Of a stretch of DNA of 24,712 nucleotides, positions 14,329 through 21,228 are shown in pieces. The stretch comes from Emticicia sp031378715 (GTDB lineage Bacteria > Bacteroidota > Bacteroidia > Cytophagales > Spirosomataceae): positions 1 through 24,712 of the forward strand of contig JANNEN010000280.1 of the NCBI GenBank assembly GCA_031378715.1, written 5' to 3'. The position numbers and the translations under genes are program-made. Numbering within the stretch: position 1 is the stretch's first letter; each line of letters starts with the position of its first letter. The notes beneath the pieces are model-generated. The model made no database searches, had not been told where the DNA came from, and saw only the letters and a list, made by a program, of their open reading frames with translations.

Positions 14329-14943
14329 TCACTCCTTATATTTTTTCTCCCCTGCCCTTATTTCAGCATCAATAAAATTTTCTTTTGGCGGAATTGGGCA
14401 GATAAAAGCCTCACTATAAGCACAGTAGAAATTATGGGCGTTATTAAAATCAATTTCTATTTTCCCATCTTTGAGCTTTTCTTTCGGAATATTTATAAAC
14501 CGCCCGCCGCCGTAGGTTTCCTTGCCGCTCGTCAGATCTCGAAAAGGAAGCAAAAAATACTCGCCTTCATTAAAAACGCTGACGGTAAAGGTTTTTCCAT
14601 TCACCGAAAACGTAACGTTTCCTGCCTTCATTATTTCGCTTTGGGTGCTGTCGGTCATCAAAATCATGGTTTGCGTTGAAGCGTTTTCGGCTTTAAATTC
14701 GGCATCAATGATTAAATCTTTATCGGCTTCGAAGTATTTGATTCCCGAAAAACCTTTCAGAGCCGCAATCGGCGAATCTTTTTCTTCCATTAAGTTGTGC
14801 AAAAATTCATCTCGCTGTTTTACGACTGTATCAGCATAACTCTCCGACCCGCTCAACGAATAATATATAATCCCGATAACACCAAGAATAATAAACACCA
14901 AAACAACCTTGTTTTTAAACATAATAATCCAAATTTTAGTCAT
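14329..14943 (-). CDS. DUF1684 protein with an N-terminal membrane anchor
   Basis: This is a 204-residue product. Residues about 10-31 ('NKVVLVFIILGVIGIIYY') form one transmembrane segment or uncleaved signal anchor. The rest fits DUF1684: 'SPIAALKGFSGIKYFEAD' early, then 'FLLPFRDLTSGKETYGGGRFI', and near the end 'DFNNAHNFYCAYSEAFICPIPPKENFIDAEIRAGEK'. The last two are the family's signature blocks (F-R-D-x-T-S-G-x-x-T-Y-G-G-G-R and C-A-Y-[SN]-x-x-x-x-C-P-x-P-P-x-E-N). The function is not known. Start: the ATG at 14943 and a second ATG seven codons on are both possible, and the second puts the basic residues directly before the membrane segment. Confidence 0.85.
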   Translation of the reverse strand: MTKIWIIMFKNKVVLVFIILGVIGIIYYSLSGSESYADTVVKQRDEFLHNLMEEKDSPIAALKGFSGIKYFEADKDLIIDAEFKAENASTQTMILMTDSTQSEIMKAGNVTFSVNGKTFTVSVFNEGEYFLLPFRDLTSGKETYGGGRFINIPKEKLKDGKIEIDFNNAHNFYCAYSEAFICPIPPKENFIDAEIRAGEKKYKE

Positions 14944-15038
14944 AATTACAAAACCTTCGCTAAGGTAATAAATTTACCTAAAATCTGTTCTTTTTACCAC
15001 CTGAATTTGCGTTATTCGCACCTTAAACCACATGAAAT

Positions 15039-15791
15039 ATGTTTACAGGAATCGTAGAATCTCTTGCCAAAGTAGTAAGTATTGATGCCCAAGGCACAAA
15101 TCTAACGTTTACATTTGAATCAAACATTGCCCATGAACTCAAAATCGACCAAAGCGTGTCGCACAATGGCGTTTGCTTGACGGTGGTTGATGTTCAATTA
15201 TCAATCAGTAATTATCAATTAGCAATCGGGCGGCGTTCCGTGAGCAATCAAGCGATATTAGTTGAGCAATCGGGCGGCGTTTCGCTATCCAACGATGACG
15301 AACTAAGTGATGAGCGAGAGCAATACTCAGAATCGCACGGCGAACCGTTCAAAACTCAGCATTCAGCACGCTATAAGGTTACTGCCATTGACGAAACTTT
15401 ACAGAAAACTAATTTGGGAAAATTGAGCATTGGTGATAAACTCAACTTGGAGCGGTGTATGCCTGCCAATGGTCGCTTTGATGGGCATATTGTGCAAGGT
15501 CATGTTGATCAAACGGGAATTTGCACCGCCATCGAAGACCATAACGGTAGCTGGTTAATCTCGTTTGAATACGACGAATCAAACAATAATATTACGGTTG
15601 AGAAAGGTTCGATTTGTGTCAATGGCGTGAGTTTGACGGTTGTAAACTCAAAGGAAAACGGTTTTTCGGTGGCCATCATTCCTTATACTTGGGAGCATAC
15701 CAATTTTCATCAGTTGAGCGTTGGTAGCATTGTCAATCTCGAATTTGATATTCTCGGAAAATATATGCAACGGATTTTGGCAAGAAAATAA
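15039..15791 (+). CDS. ribE: Riboflavin synthase alpha subunit with a ~58-residue in-frame insert
   Basis: This enzyme dismutates two 6,7-dimethyl-8-ribityllumazine molecules to riboflavin. It has two lumazine-binding barrels: 'MFTGIVE' at the start, 'SHNGVCLTVVDV' (41-52), 'MPANGRFDGHIVQGHVDQTG' (141-160) and, in domain 2, 'KGSICVNGVSLTVV' (189-202) and 'IPYTWEHTNF' (214-223). The product is 250 residues where the family has about 195-200. The excess lies between 'LTVVDV' and 'YKVTAIDETLQKTNLG', a beta turn in relatives, at about residues 53-110. The inserted DNA consists of low-complexity words typical of intergenic repeats. The frame remains open, so the enzyme may work with a surface loop. 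It stands alone and is divergent from the DUF1684 gene. Confidence 0.92.
   Translation: MFTGIVESLAKVVSIDAQGTNLTFTFESNIAHELKIDQSVSHNGVCLTVVDVQLSISNYQLAIGRRSVSNQAILVEQSGGVSLSNDDELSDEREQYSESHGEPFKTQHSARYKVTAIDETLQKTNLGKLSIGDKLNLERCMPANGRFDGHIVQGHVDQTGICTAIEDHNGSWLISFEYDESNNNITVEKGSICVNGVSLTVVNSKENGFSVAIIPYTWEHTNFHQLSVGSIVNLEFDILGKYMQRILARK
15195..15368. repeat. Repeat-derived insert inside the riboflavin synthase gene
   Basis: This is about 174 bp (58 codons) with no counterpart in the family. It opens with repeated AATTATCAAT/CAATCAGTAATTATC words. It contains a perfect 17-bp direct repeat AGCAATCGGGCGGCGTT at 15221-15237 and 15265-15281, and ends with ACTCAGAAT / ACTCAGCATTCAGCA words like those in the rpsR-rplI spacer. 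The length is a multiple of three without stops. The exact borders are estimated to within a few codons. Confidence 0.8.
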
Positions 15792-15919
15792 AAAAATCCA
15801 TTTGTCTTTGTAGATTCTTAAATATTGCATTAATCTATTTTAAAATGGCACTATTCGATGTTTTTTCGATTTTTCGCTCAATACATTCTACATCATTGTT
15901 TTTTTCTTCTATCTTCAAA

Positions 15920-15948
15920 TGTAGAACAACTTTCAAAGTTGTTCTACA
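15920..15948. repeat. Near-perfect palindrome upstream of the transglutaminase-DUF2126 gene
   Basis: TGTAGAACAACTTT (15920-15933) and AAAGTTGTTCTACA (15935-15948) are exact inverted repeats separated by a single C. It lies 33 nt before the start codon of the cluster's first gene, which makes it either a regulator-binding site or a hairpin repeat. There is no T run, so it is not a terminator. The preceding 15792-15919 is AT-rich with no gene. Confidence 0.55.
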
Positions 15949-15981
15949 GATATACTTGATTCAAAGCCTTAAAAATATACC

Positions 15982-18900
15982 ATGTCAATCAAAGTTGCCA
16001 TTTCGCACAAGACCGCCTATAAATTCGATAGGAGTGTTGGGCTTTCGCCCCATATTTTTCGCTTGCGTCCTGCGGCCCATTCCCGAACGCAAATCGAAGG
16101 CTATTCTTTTAAAGTTTTTCCCGAAAACCATTTTATTAACTGGCAGCAAGACCCCTTCGGCAATTACCAAGCGAGGGTAGTTTTTCCCGAAAAAACCACC
16201 GAACTCCGCATTGAAGTTGAAGTCATTGCCAAGTTACAAGTAATCAATCCGTTCGATTTTTTTGTGGAAGAATACGCCGAAAAATTCCCTTTTAAATACG
16301 ACACAATTCTCCAAAAAGAACTCGTCCCGTACTTAGAAACGAAGGATATTGGCGAAAAAACGAGGAATTTTATCAGGCAAATGTTTATCAGAGCAGATAT
16401 CAATATTGTTGATTTTTTGGTTTATGTCAATCAGCAAATTTTTAGGTCGCTCCGCTACAATATTCGCATGGAAACGGGCGTACAACCCTGCGAAGAAACC
16501 CTCACACTCGGTAGCGGTTCGTGCCGTGATTTTGCTTGGCTTTTGGTGCAAGTACTCCGTGATTTTGGTTTGGCAACTCGGTTTGTGTCGGGCTATTTGG
16601 TACAGCTTTCGTCTGATGTAAAATCGCTTGATGGCCCATCTGGTCCCGCCAAAGATTTTACGGATTTGCACGCTTGGGTTGAAACCTACGTTCCAGGGGC
16701 GGGTTGGATTGGCCTCGACCCTACGTCGGGACTTTTTGCCAGCGAAGGACACATTCCGTTGAGTTGCACGCCCGACTACGCCAGTGCCGCCCCGATTTCG
16801 GGAGCAACTGATGTCTGTGAGGTTACTTTTGAGTTTGATAACAGCGTTTTTCGTATTCACGAAGACCCACGAGTAACCAAACCCTACACCGAAACTCAGT
16901 GGAATAAAGTCATGGAAGTGGGAGAAGTAGTGGAAAAAGACCTCATTGCGGGTGATGTTCGGCTCACGATGGGTGGCGAACCAACTTTCGTTTCGATTGA
17001 TGATTTTGAGTCGCCCGAGTGGAATTCAACCGCCGACGGAACACTCAAACGCAAATTGGCCTACGACTTGGCTTTGCAACTAAAAAAACGTTTTGCTCAC
17101 GGCGGATTGCTACATTTTGGGCAAGGAAAATGGTATCCTGGCGAGCTTTTCCCCCGATGGCAATACGCACTTTATTGGAGAAAAGATGCCCTCCCGATTT
17201 GGAAAAACGATGATTTGGTAGCCAAAGAGGGCGATACAGAATATACTTTCCACGATGCCGAACGCTTCGGGATTGAACTAACAAAACACTTGGGCATCGA
17301 CCCCAAAAATCTCATGCCAACTTACGAAGACCCGATTTATTGGGCTTTGGAAGAAGGCAAATTGCCCGTAAATATCGACCCGCTGGCGGTTAATTTGAAA
17401 GATTCTGTACAACGGCACACTTTGGCAAAACTCCTCGAAAAGGGTCTTAACAACCCTTCTGGCTTTGTTTTACCTTTGAAATGGGAACACGAAACCGCTT
17501 GCTGGACAAGTTGCGTTTGGGAATTTCGTCGGCAGCAATGTTTTCTAATTCCTGGCAACTCGCCAATCGGTTTACGCTTGCCATTGGAGGCTTTGCCCAA
17601 AACCTCAAAACGTAATCGTGAGCAAGCCGTGGAGCGGAGTATGTTTGAAGAATTGCCGCCTTTGGGAAATTACGCCCAGTCGCTTGATGCTCGTTACGGG
17701 ACGGTAAGTTTTGGTGAAAATAAAATTTCGGAGAAAAAATCGGGCGAAAAAACTGACTTACTCTTTGAAGTTGAAACGTTTTCAACGGCAATGTGTGTGG
17801 AAGAGCGAGAAGGTATTATTTATGTTTTCTTGCCCCCAACCGATTATCTCGAAACGTACCTTGATTTGGTGGCATCGGTTGAAGCAACGGCCGAAAAACT
17901 CCAAATGCCCGTCCGTATTGAAGGCTACCAACCCAAGTCTGATTATCGCATTGAGAAAATGATGGTTACGCCCGACCCTGGCGTGATTGAAGTGAACGTT
18001 CACCCCGCCAAAACTTGGCAAGAAATCGTGGATAATACCACGGCACTCTACGAGGAAGCGTTTTTTGCTCGGCTCGGCACCGAAAAATTTATGGTCGATG
18101 GCCGCCACACGGGTACGGGCGGCGGCAACCACGTGACGCTCGGAGCCGCCAAACCCGAAGACAGTCCGCTACTCCGCAGACCCGATTTATTGCGTAGCCT
18201 TATCACGTATTGGCAGCACCACCCCGTGTTGAGTTACCTTTTTGCGGGGCCATTTATCGGGCCAACGAGCCAAGCTCCACGCATCGACGAAGGGCGGGAC
18301 GAACGCCTCTACGAAATGGAAATTGCCTTTGATCAAATTCCCGAAAACAAAGAAGTACCTTTTTGGTTGGTGGACAGAATTTTTAGAAATCTGCTGACCG
18401 ATATTACGGGTAATACCCACCGAACAGAGTTTTGTATTGATAAACTTTATTCGCCCGATTCGGCCACGGGTCGGCTGGGGATTTTAGAGTTGCGTGCCTT
18501 CGATATGCCGCCCCACAAGCACATGAATTTGGTGCAAAATCTGCTCGTACGGGCATTGGTGGTTAAGTTTTGGAAAAATCCGTACAAGAAAAAACTCATC
18601 AGATGGGGAACCGAACTGCACGATAAATTCCTGTTGCCACACTTTGCGTATTTGGATATGATTGATGTCGTGAACGATTTGAAAGAAGGCGGTTATGATT
18701 TTGATATTTCGTGGTTCGATCCGTTCTTTGAGTTTCGTTTTCCGCACCACGGCGGTATTACGGTAGATAATATTCAGCTCGAAATTCGCTTGGGAATCGA
18801 GCCGTGGCACGTACTGGGCGAAGAATTATCAAATTCGGGAACGGCCCGCTTCGTTGATTCATCGCTCGAAAGGCTACAAGTAAAAGTTTCGGGAATTACG

Positions 18901-19368
18901 CCCGACCGCCATATTTTGCTCTGCAAAGGCTGTCGGATTCCGTTGCGAAGTACGGGTACGAAGGGCGAGTACGTGGCGGGTATTCGCTACAAAGCATGGA
19001 ATCCGCCGTCGGCACTCCACCCCAGCGTGGGCGTTGATGCCCCCTTGGTTTTTGATATTGTTGATACTTGGAACAACCGAGTAATTGGCGGCTGTACTTA
19101 CTTCGTTACGCACCCTGGCGGCCGAAGTTTTGATACCTATCCCGTGAATAGCTACGAGGCCGAATCTCGCAAAATCAGTCGTTTTTGGGATTTTGGACAT
19201 ACACCTTCGAGTACCGTTGAGCAAACCGAACCCGTAATAAATTCGCCCACCGTTTCGAGATTTGTGGCTCAAACTAAGAGCAACCTAAAACCCGATACGC
19301 CCATCGAATTGGTCAATCCCGAATACCCAAATACGTTGGATTTAAGGCATTTTTGGAAGTCGAAGTGA
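15982..19368 (+). CDS. Transglutaminase-like / DUF2126 fusion (predicted permuted GS-like amidoligase)
   Basis: This is a 1128-residue cytoplasmic protein with no signal peptide. Residues 1-100 form the bacterial transglutaminase N-terminal domain ('SIKVAISHKTAYKFDR...LSPHIFRLRP'). Residues about 140-260 form the papain-like transglutaminase core with the complete triad C181 ('GSGSCRDFAWL'), H230 ('DLHAWVE') and D246 ('IGLDPTSG'). From about 315 to the end is DUF2126 (COG4196), starting 'GDVRLTMGGEPTFVSIDD', with 'RHTGTGGGNHVTLG' (about 705-718), 'TEFCIDKLYSPDS' (about 815-827) and 'LGILELRAFDMPPH'. DUF2126 was predicted by comparative genomics (Iyer and colleagues) to be a circularly permuted glutamine-synthetase-like ligase. 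No activity is proven. A likely role is forming or trimming amide bonds on an unknown peptide or protein, with the ATP-grasp and second transglutaminase genes downstream. Confidence 0.92.
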   Translation: MSIKVAISHKTAYKFDRSVGLSPHIFRLRPAAHSRTQIEGYSFKVFPENHFINWQQDPFGNYQARVVFPEKTTELRIEVEVIAKLQVINPFDFFVEEYAEKFPFKYDTILQKELVPYLETKDIGEKTRNFIRQMFIRADINIVDFLVYVNQQIFRSLRYNIRMETGVQPCEETLTLGSGSCRDFAWLLVQVLRDFGLATRFVSGYLVQLSSDVKSLDGPSGPAKDFTDLHAWVETYVPGAGWIGLDPTSGLFASEGHIPLSCTPDYASAAPISGATDVCEVTFEFDNSVFRIHEDPRVTKPYTETQWNKVMEVGEVVEKDLIAGDVRLTMGGEPTFVSIDDFESPEWNSTADGTLKRKLAYDLALQLKKRFAHGGLLHFGQGKWYPGELFPRWQYALYWRKDALPIWKNDDLVAKEGDTEYTFHDAERFGIELTKHLGIDPKNLMPTYEDPIYWALEEGKLPVNIDPLAVNLKDSVQRHTLAKLLEKGLNNPSGFVLPLKWEHETACWTSCVWEFRRQQCFLIPGNSPIGLRLPLEALPKTSKRNREQAVERSMFEELPPLGNYAQSLDARYGTVSFGENKISEKKSGEKTDLLFEVETFSTAMCVEEREGIIYVFLPPTDYLETYLDLVASVEATAEKLQMPVRIEGYQPKSDYRIEKMMVTPDPGVIEVNVHPAKTWQEIVDNTTALYEEAFFARLGTEKFMVDGRHTGTGGGNHVTLGAAKPEDSPLLRRPDLLRSLITYWQHHPVLSYLFAGPFIGPTSQAPRIDEGRDERLYEMEIAFDQIPENKEVPFWLVDRIFRNLLTDITGNTHRTEFCIDKLYSPDSATGRLGILELRAFDMPPHKHMNLVQNLLVRALVVKFWKNPYKKKLIRWGTELHDKFLLPHFAYLDMIDVVNDLKEGGYDFDISWFDPFFEFRFPHHGGITVDNIQLEIRLGIEPWHVLGEELSNSGTARFVDSSLERLQVKVSGITPDRHILLCKGCRIPLRSTGTKGEYVAGIRYKAWNPPSALHPSVGVDAPLVFDIVDTWNNRVIGGCTYFVTHPGGRSFDTYPVNSYEAESRKISRFWDFGHTPSSTVEQTEPVINSPTVSRFVAQTKSNLKPDTPIELVNPEYPNTLDLRHFWKSK

Positions 19369-19447
19369 GGTGGGGAGTAATTTTTTATCTACCCTACGCC
19401 GTTCTGAGAATGGTAAACACACCGACTAATAGCTCCACTTTGGATAT

Positions 19448-19678
19448 AAATTCAGCCGAACGTTTGCCGTTATTTGCTAACATTGAGGCGAGCGGGAATA
19501 GTGAACAAGACACCTATTTCAGAACAAGACAATTGGTCTTGGTTCTTGCTATTTGTTTACATATTTTGTGTAATCCTATTTTAGGATAAGACAACTCTAT
19601 AATGTTTTTTTCTTTTTACCAATAAATTTACGAACGCCAAAAGCATAGATAAATTATCCCATCATTATTGAAATTCTT
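19448..19678. repeat. Repeat-bearing non-coding DNA after the DUF2126 gene
   Basis: No convincing gene lies in 19369-19678. It holds AAATTCAGCCGAAC (19448-19461), whose exact inverted copy lies at 20324-20337. It also holds two copies of an 18-bp motif, CTATTTCAGAACAAGACA (19514-19531) and CTATTTTAGGATAAGACA (19576-19593), with a third at 20403-20420. A hairpin with arms AGAACAAGAC / GTCTTGGTTCT (19521-19546) overlaps the first and could end transcription of the upstream gene. Confidence 0.5.
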
Positions 19679-20152
19679 ATGAAATATTTTTATTTATTAA
19701 TTTTATTTGTCTTCATTTTAGGTTGCAAAAAACAAGAGGAAATTGATGTTCGAGATAGTATAATTGGTCAATATAATACGACAGGCGATTTTACTTATCA
19801 GTTTTATAATAACGGAGTTGCAGAACCTAATTCATATAAAGTTTCGGTTTTTAATCAGCCTACCAAGTTTGTTGTTTATAAAAGCAGTATTGCAGATGGT
19901 ATAAACTTAGAATTGTCATTTTGGGGAGCAAATAATTATATTTTAGCTAAAAATCAAGTTGAAAAAACATTTATTATAGATGGAGCAACTACAAATATCA
20001 GACTTCCAAAAGGAAATACGATTGAACCCTATACCGTTAAATTGAATGGAAAAGTTATATTCTCTGGAAACGATATCTATGTAAATGTGGATGCCATAGA
20101 TGCTGAAAGTAAGGTCAAAGTAAAATATACCTATTCGGGTGTAAAAATGTAA
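19679..20152 (+). CDS. Small lipoprotein of unknown function
   Basis: The product is 157 residues. The N-terminus MKYFYLLILFVFILGCKKQ is a lipoprotein signal peptide with lipobox I-L-G-C and Cys16 as the lipidated residue. The following Lys-Lys-Gln-Glu suggests export to the outer membrane in Bacteroidota. The remainder is rich in beta-strand-like segments ('YTVKLNGKVIFSGNDIYVNVDAI') and resembles no family I can name. It is much more AT-rich than the surrounding transglutaminase and ATP-grasp genes, and is flanked by short direct and inverted repeats. This suggests it is an accessory gene inserted into the cluster. The start at ATG 19679 is fixed by the signal peptide. Confidence 0.75.
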   Translation: MKYFYLLILFVFILGCKKQEEIDVRDSIIGQYNTTGDFTYQFYNNGVAEPNSYKVSVFNQPTKFVVYKSSIADGINLELSFWGANNYILAKNQVEKTFIIDGATTNIRLPKGNTIEPYTVKLNGKVIFSGNDIYVNVDAIDAESKVKVKYTYSGVKM

Positions 20153-20218
20153 AATGACTATTCCTAAAATAAGTTTACAATTATAGCTGAAAATCTTGAT
20201 ATGCGTTTTCCGTTCAAT

Positions 20219-20420
20219 CAGTGTCTCCTGCGAGGGATACTGATGGCGTTGGTCTATCAAACTCAGACATCTTGATAATGGGTTCAGTTCGCCTTAGTCT
20301 TGGCAAATGACGATGCAGAGTGGGTTCGGCTGAATTTTTATTCAGTCTAAAATTTGCTTTTATCATAGAATTCGTTGTGTTAGCCGTTTTTAAAACGGCA
20401 GTCTATTTCAGGACAAGACA
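20219..20420. repeat. Repeat-bearing non-coding DNA after the lipoprotein gene
   Basis: No gene is seen in 20153-20437. The stretch holds a 9-bp wobble-containing hairpin CAGTGTCTC / GAGGGATACTG (20219-20242), the inverted copy GTTCGGCTGAATTT (20324-20337) of a sequence at 19448, a perfect palindrome GCCGTTTT-T-AAAACGGC (20383-20399) and the third copy of the 18-bp motif, CTATTTCAGGACAAGACA (20403-20420). Confidence 0.55.
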
Positions 20421-20437
20421 GTTAGGGAACAGAAATA

Positions 20438-20593
20438 TCACTTTACAATCAAAGTTGCTGGAAGTTGGATATTCTTAAACAAACGATTCGTTTCTTGAAT
20501 TTTCTCTTGGTATTGAGGAGTTTTCAAGGTTTTTTGATAGATTTCGTTCATCAATTTTTCATCTAAGTTATTGAAATCAAACTTCTTTTTCAT
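20438..20593 (-). CDS. Small hypothetical protein (51 aa) overlapping the DUF6934 gene
   Basis: A minus-strand frame from ATG 20591-20593 to TGA 20438-20440 encodes MKKKFDFNNLDEKLMNEIYQ and 31 further residues, ending 'NIQLPATLIVK'. It is charged and predicted to be mostly helical in the first 40 residues. Its start lies 17 bp inside the end of the upstream DUF6934 gene in another frame, so translation is probably coupled. This tight pair of a roughly 150-aa and a roughly 50-aa gene resembles a toxin-antitoxin or protein-partner layout. I do not recognise the family. That it is real is supported by the overlap geometry and sensible composition. Confidence 0.6.
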   Translation of the reverse strand: MKKKFDFNNLDEKLMNEIYQKTLKTPQYQEKIQETNRLFKNIQLPATLIVK

Positions 20594-21032
20594 ATCTTTT
20601 CTGAATTAAGTAACCAATATATGTATGTTTTTTTTCAAACTCTTCTACCAATCCGTCATTTTTCAAACCATAAATAAGGTGAGAAAGTTTCAGTTCCTGC
20701 ATTTGCTTGGCAATTATAGCTCTATAAAGACGAGTTCTTGCTGGTGTGCTACCTCTAAAATAAATTAAAGAATGTGGGTATTTTTCAAAGAAAACACTAA
20801 TTGTAGAAATAACGGTAGCCAAAACTTTTTCAAAGTCTTGATTATTGCTCTCATTCATAAAATCAATGAATCCGTCGTCGGTTATATCTCCAAAAGAAAG
20901 TTCAAAAGCAGACTTATAGCCCTCAATGGGCGTATAAATAATTGCCTTCTGTATGGTATTCGTACCCACACTCTCAAAAAAGAAACGCAATTTATCAGCC
21001 GATGATTTTAAATTATAAATAGGTTTTTCCAT
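20577..21032 (-). CDS. DUF6934 family protein
   Basis: The gene encodes 151 residues from ATG 21032. An in-frame TTG two codons earlier (21038) is possible but overlaps a promoter-like box. It fits the Bacteroidota DUF6934 family: 'GTNTIQKAIIYTPI', 'YKSAFELSFGD', 'SNNQDFEKVLATVISTISVFFEKYPHSLIYFRGSTPARTRLY' in shortened form, where the block G-S-T-P-A-R-T-R-L-Y is the most characteristic. The function is unknown. It overlaps a 51-aa ORF by 17 bp and runs opposite to the amidoligase cluster it interrupts, which suggests an independent accessory unit. Two copies of TAATTTTG (minus strand, 21036-21053) just upstream match the -7 consensus. Confidence 0.8.
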   Translation of the reverse strand: MEKPIYNLKSSADKLRFFFESVGTNTIQKAIIYTPIEGYKSAFELSFGDITDDGFIDFMNESNNQDFEKVLATVISTISVFFEKYPHSLIYFRGSTPARTRLYRAIIAKQMQELKLSHLIYGLKNDGLVEEFEKKHTYIGYLIQKRYEKEV

Positions 21033-21035
21033 TGA

Positions 21036-21053
21036 CAAAATTAAACAAAATTA
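21036..21053 (-). promoter_or_regulatory. Twin -7-like boxes before the DUF6934 gene
   Basis: On the minus strand TAATTTTG occurs twice, at 21046-21053 and 21036-21043, separated by two bases, directly before ATG 21032. Both match TAnnTTTG. If used, the leader would be only a few nucleotides. No good -33 TTG was found, so the assignment is weak. Confidence 0.35.
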
Positions 21054-21228
21054 TCATAACAACCACAACCATGTGTAAACCCTTACATCATCATATCAAG
21101 CAAAGCATCGTGTGGTAAATCCCGTAGAAATTTTAGTAAAAAACAACCAAACATTTTTATTTCTATGAATCTATTGGTTTTTTCTAATAAAAATCTTTGT
21201 TTTGTACATCACCCCTATCATGTACTAA

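Noticed and set aside
15845..16180. 111-codon ORF before and into the transglutaminase-DUF2126 gene
   Set aside because: More than half overlaps the well-supported gene in another frame, and it reads through the palindrome at 15920. The composition is not protein-like.
16333..16860. 175-codon minus-strand ORF inside the transglutaminase domain
   Set aside because: Antisense shadow of a gene with all catalytic residues in the plus frame.
19353..19589. 78-codon plus-strand ORF overlapping the end of the DUF2126 gene
   Set aside because: It starts inside the upstream gene, has no recognisable domain, and spans the short repeats. It looks like chance coding through repeat DNA.
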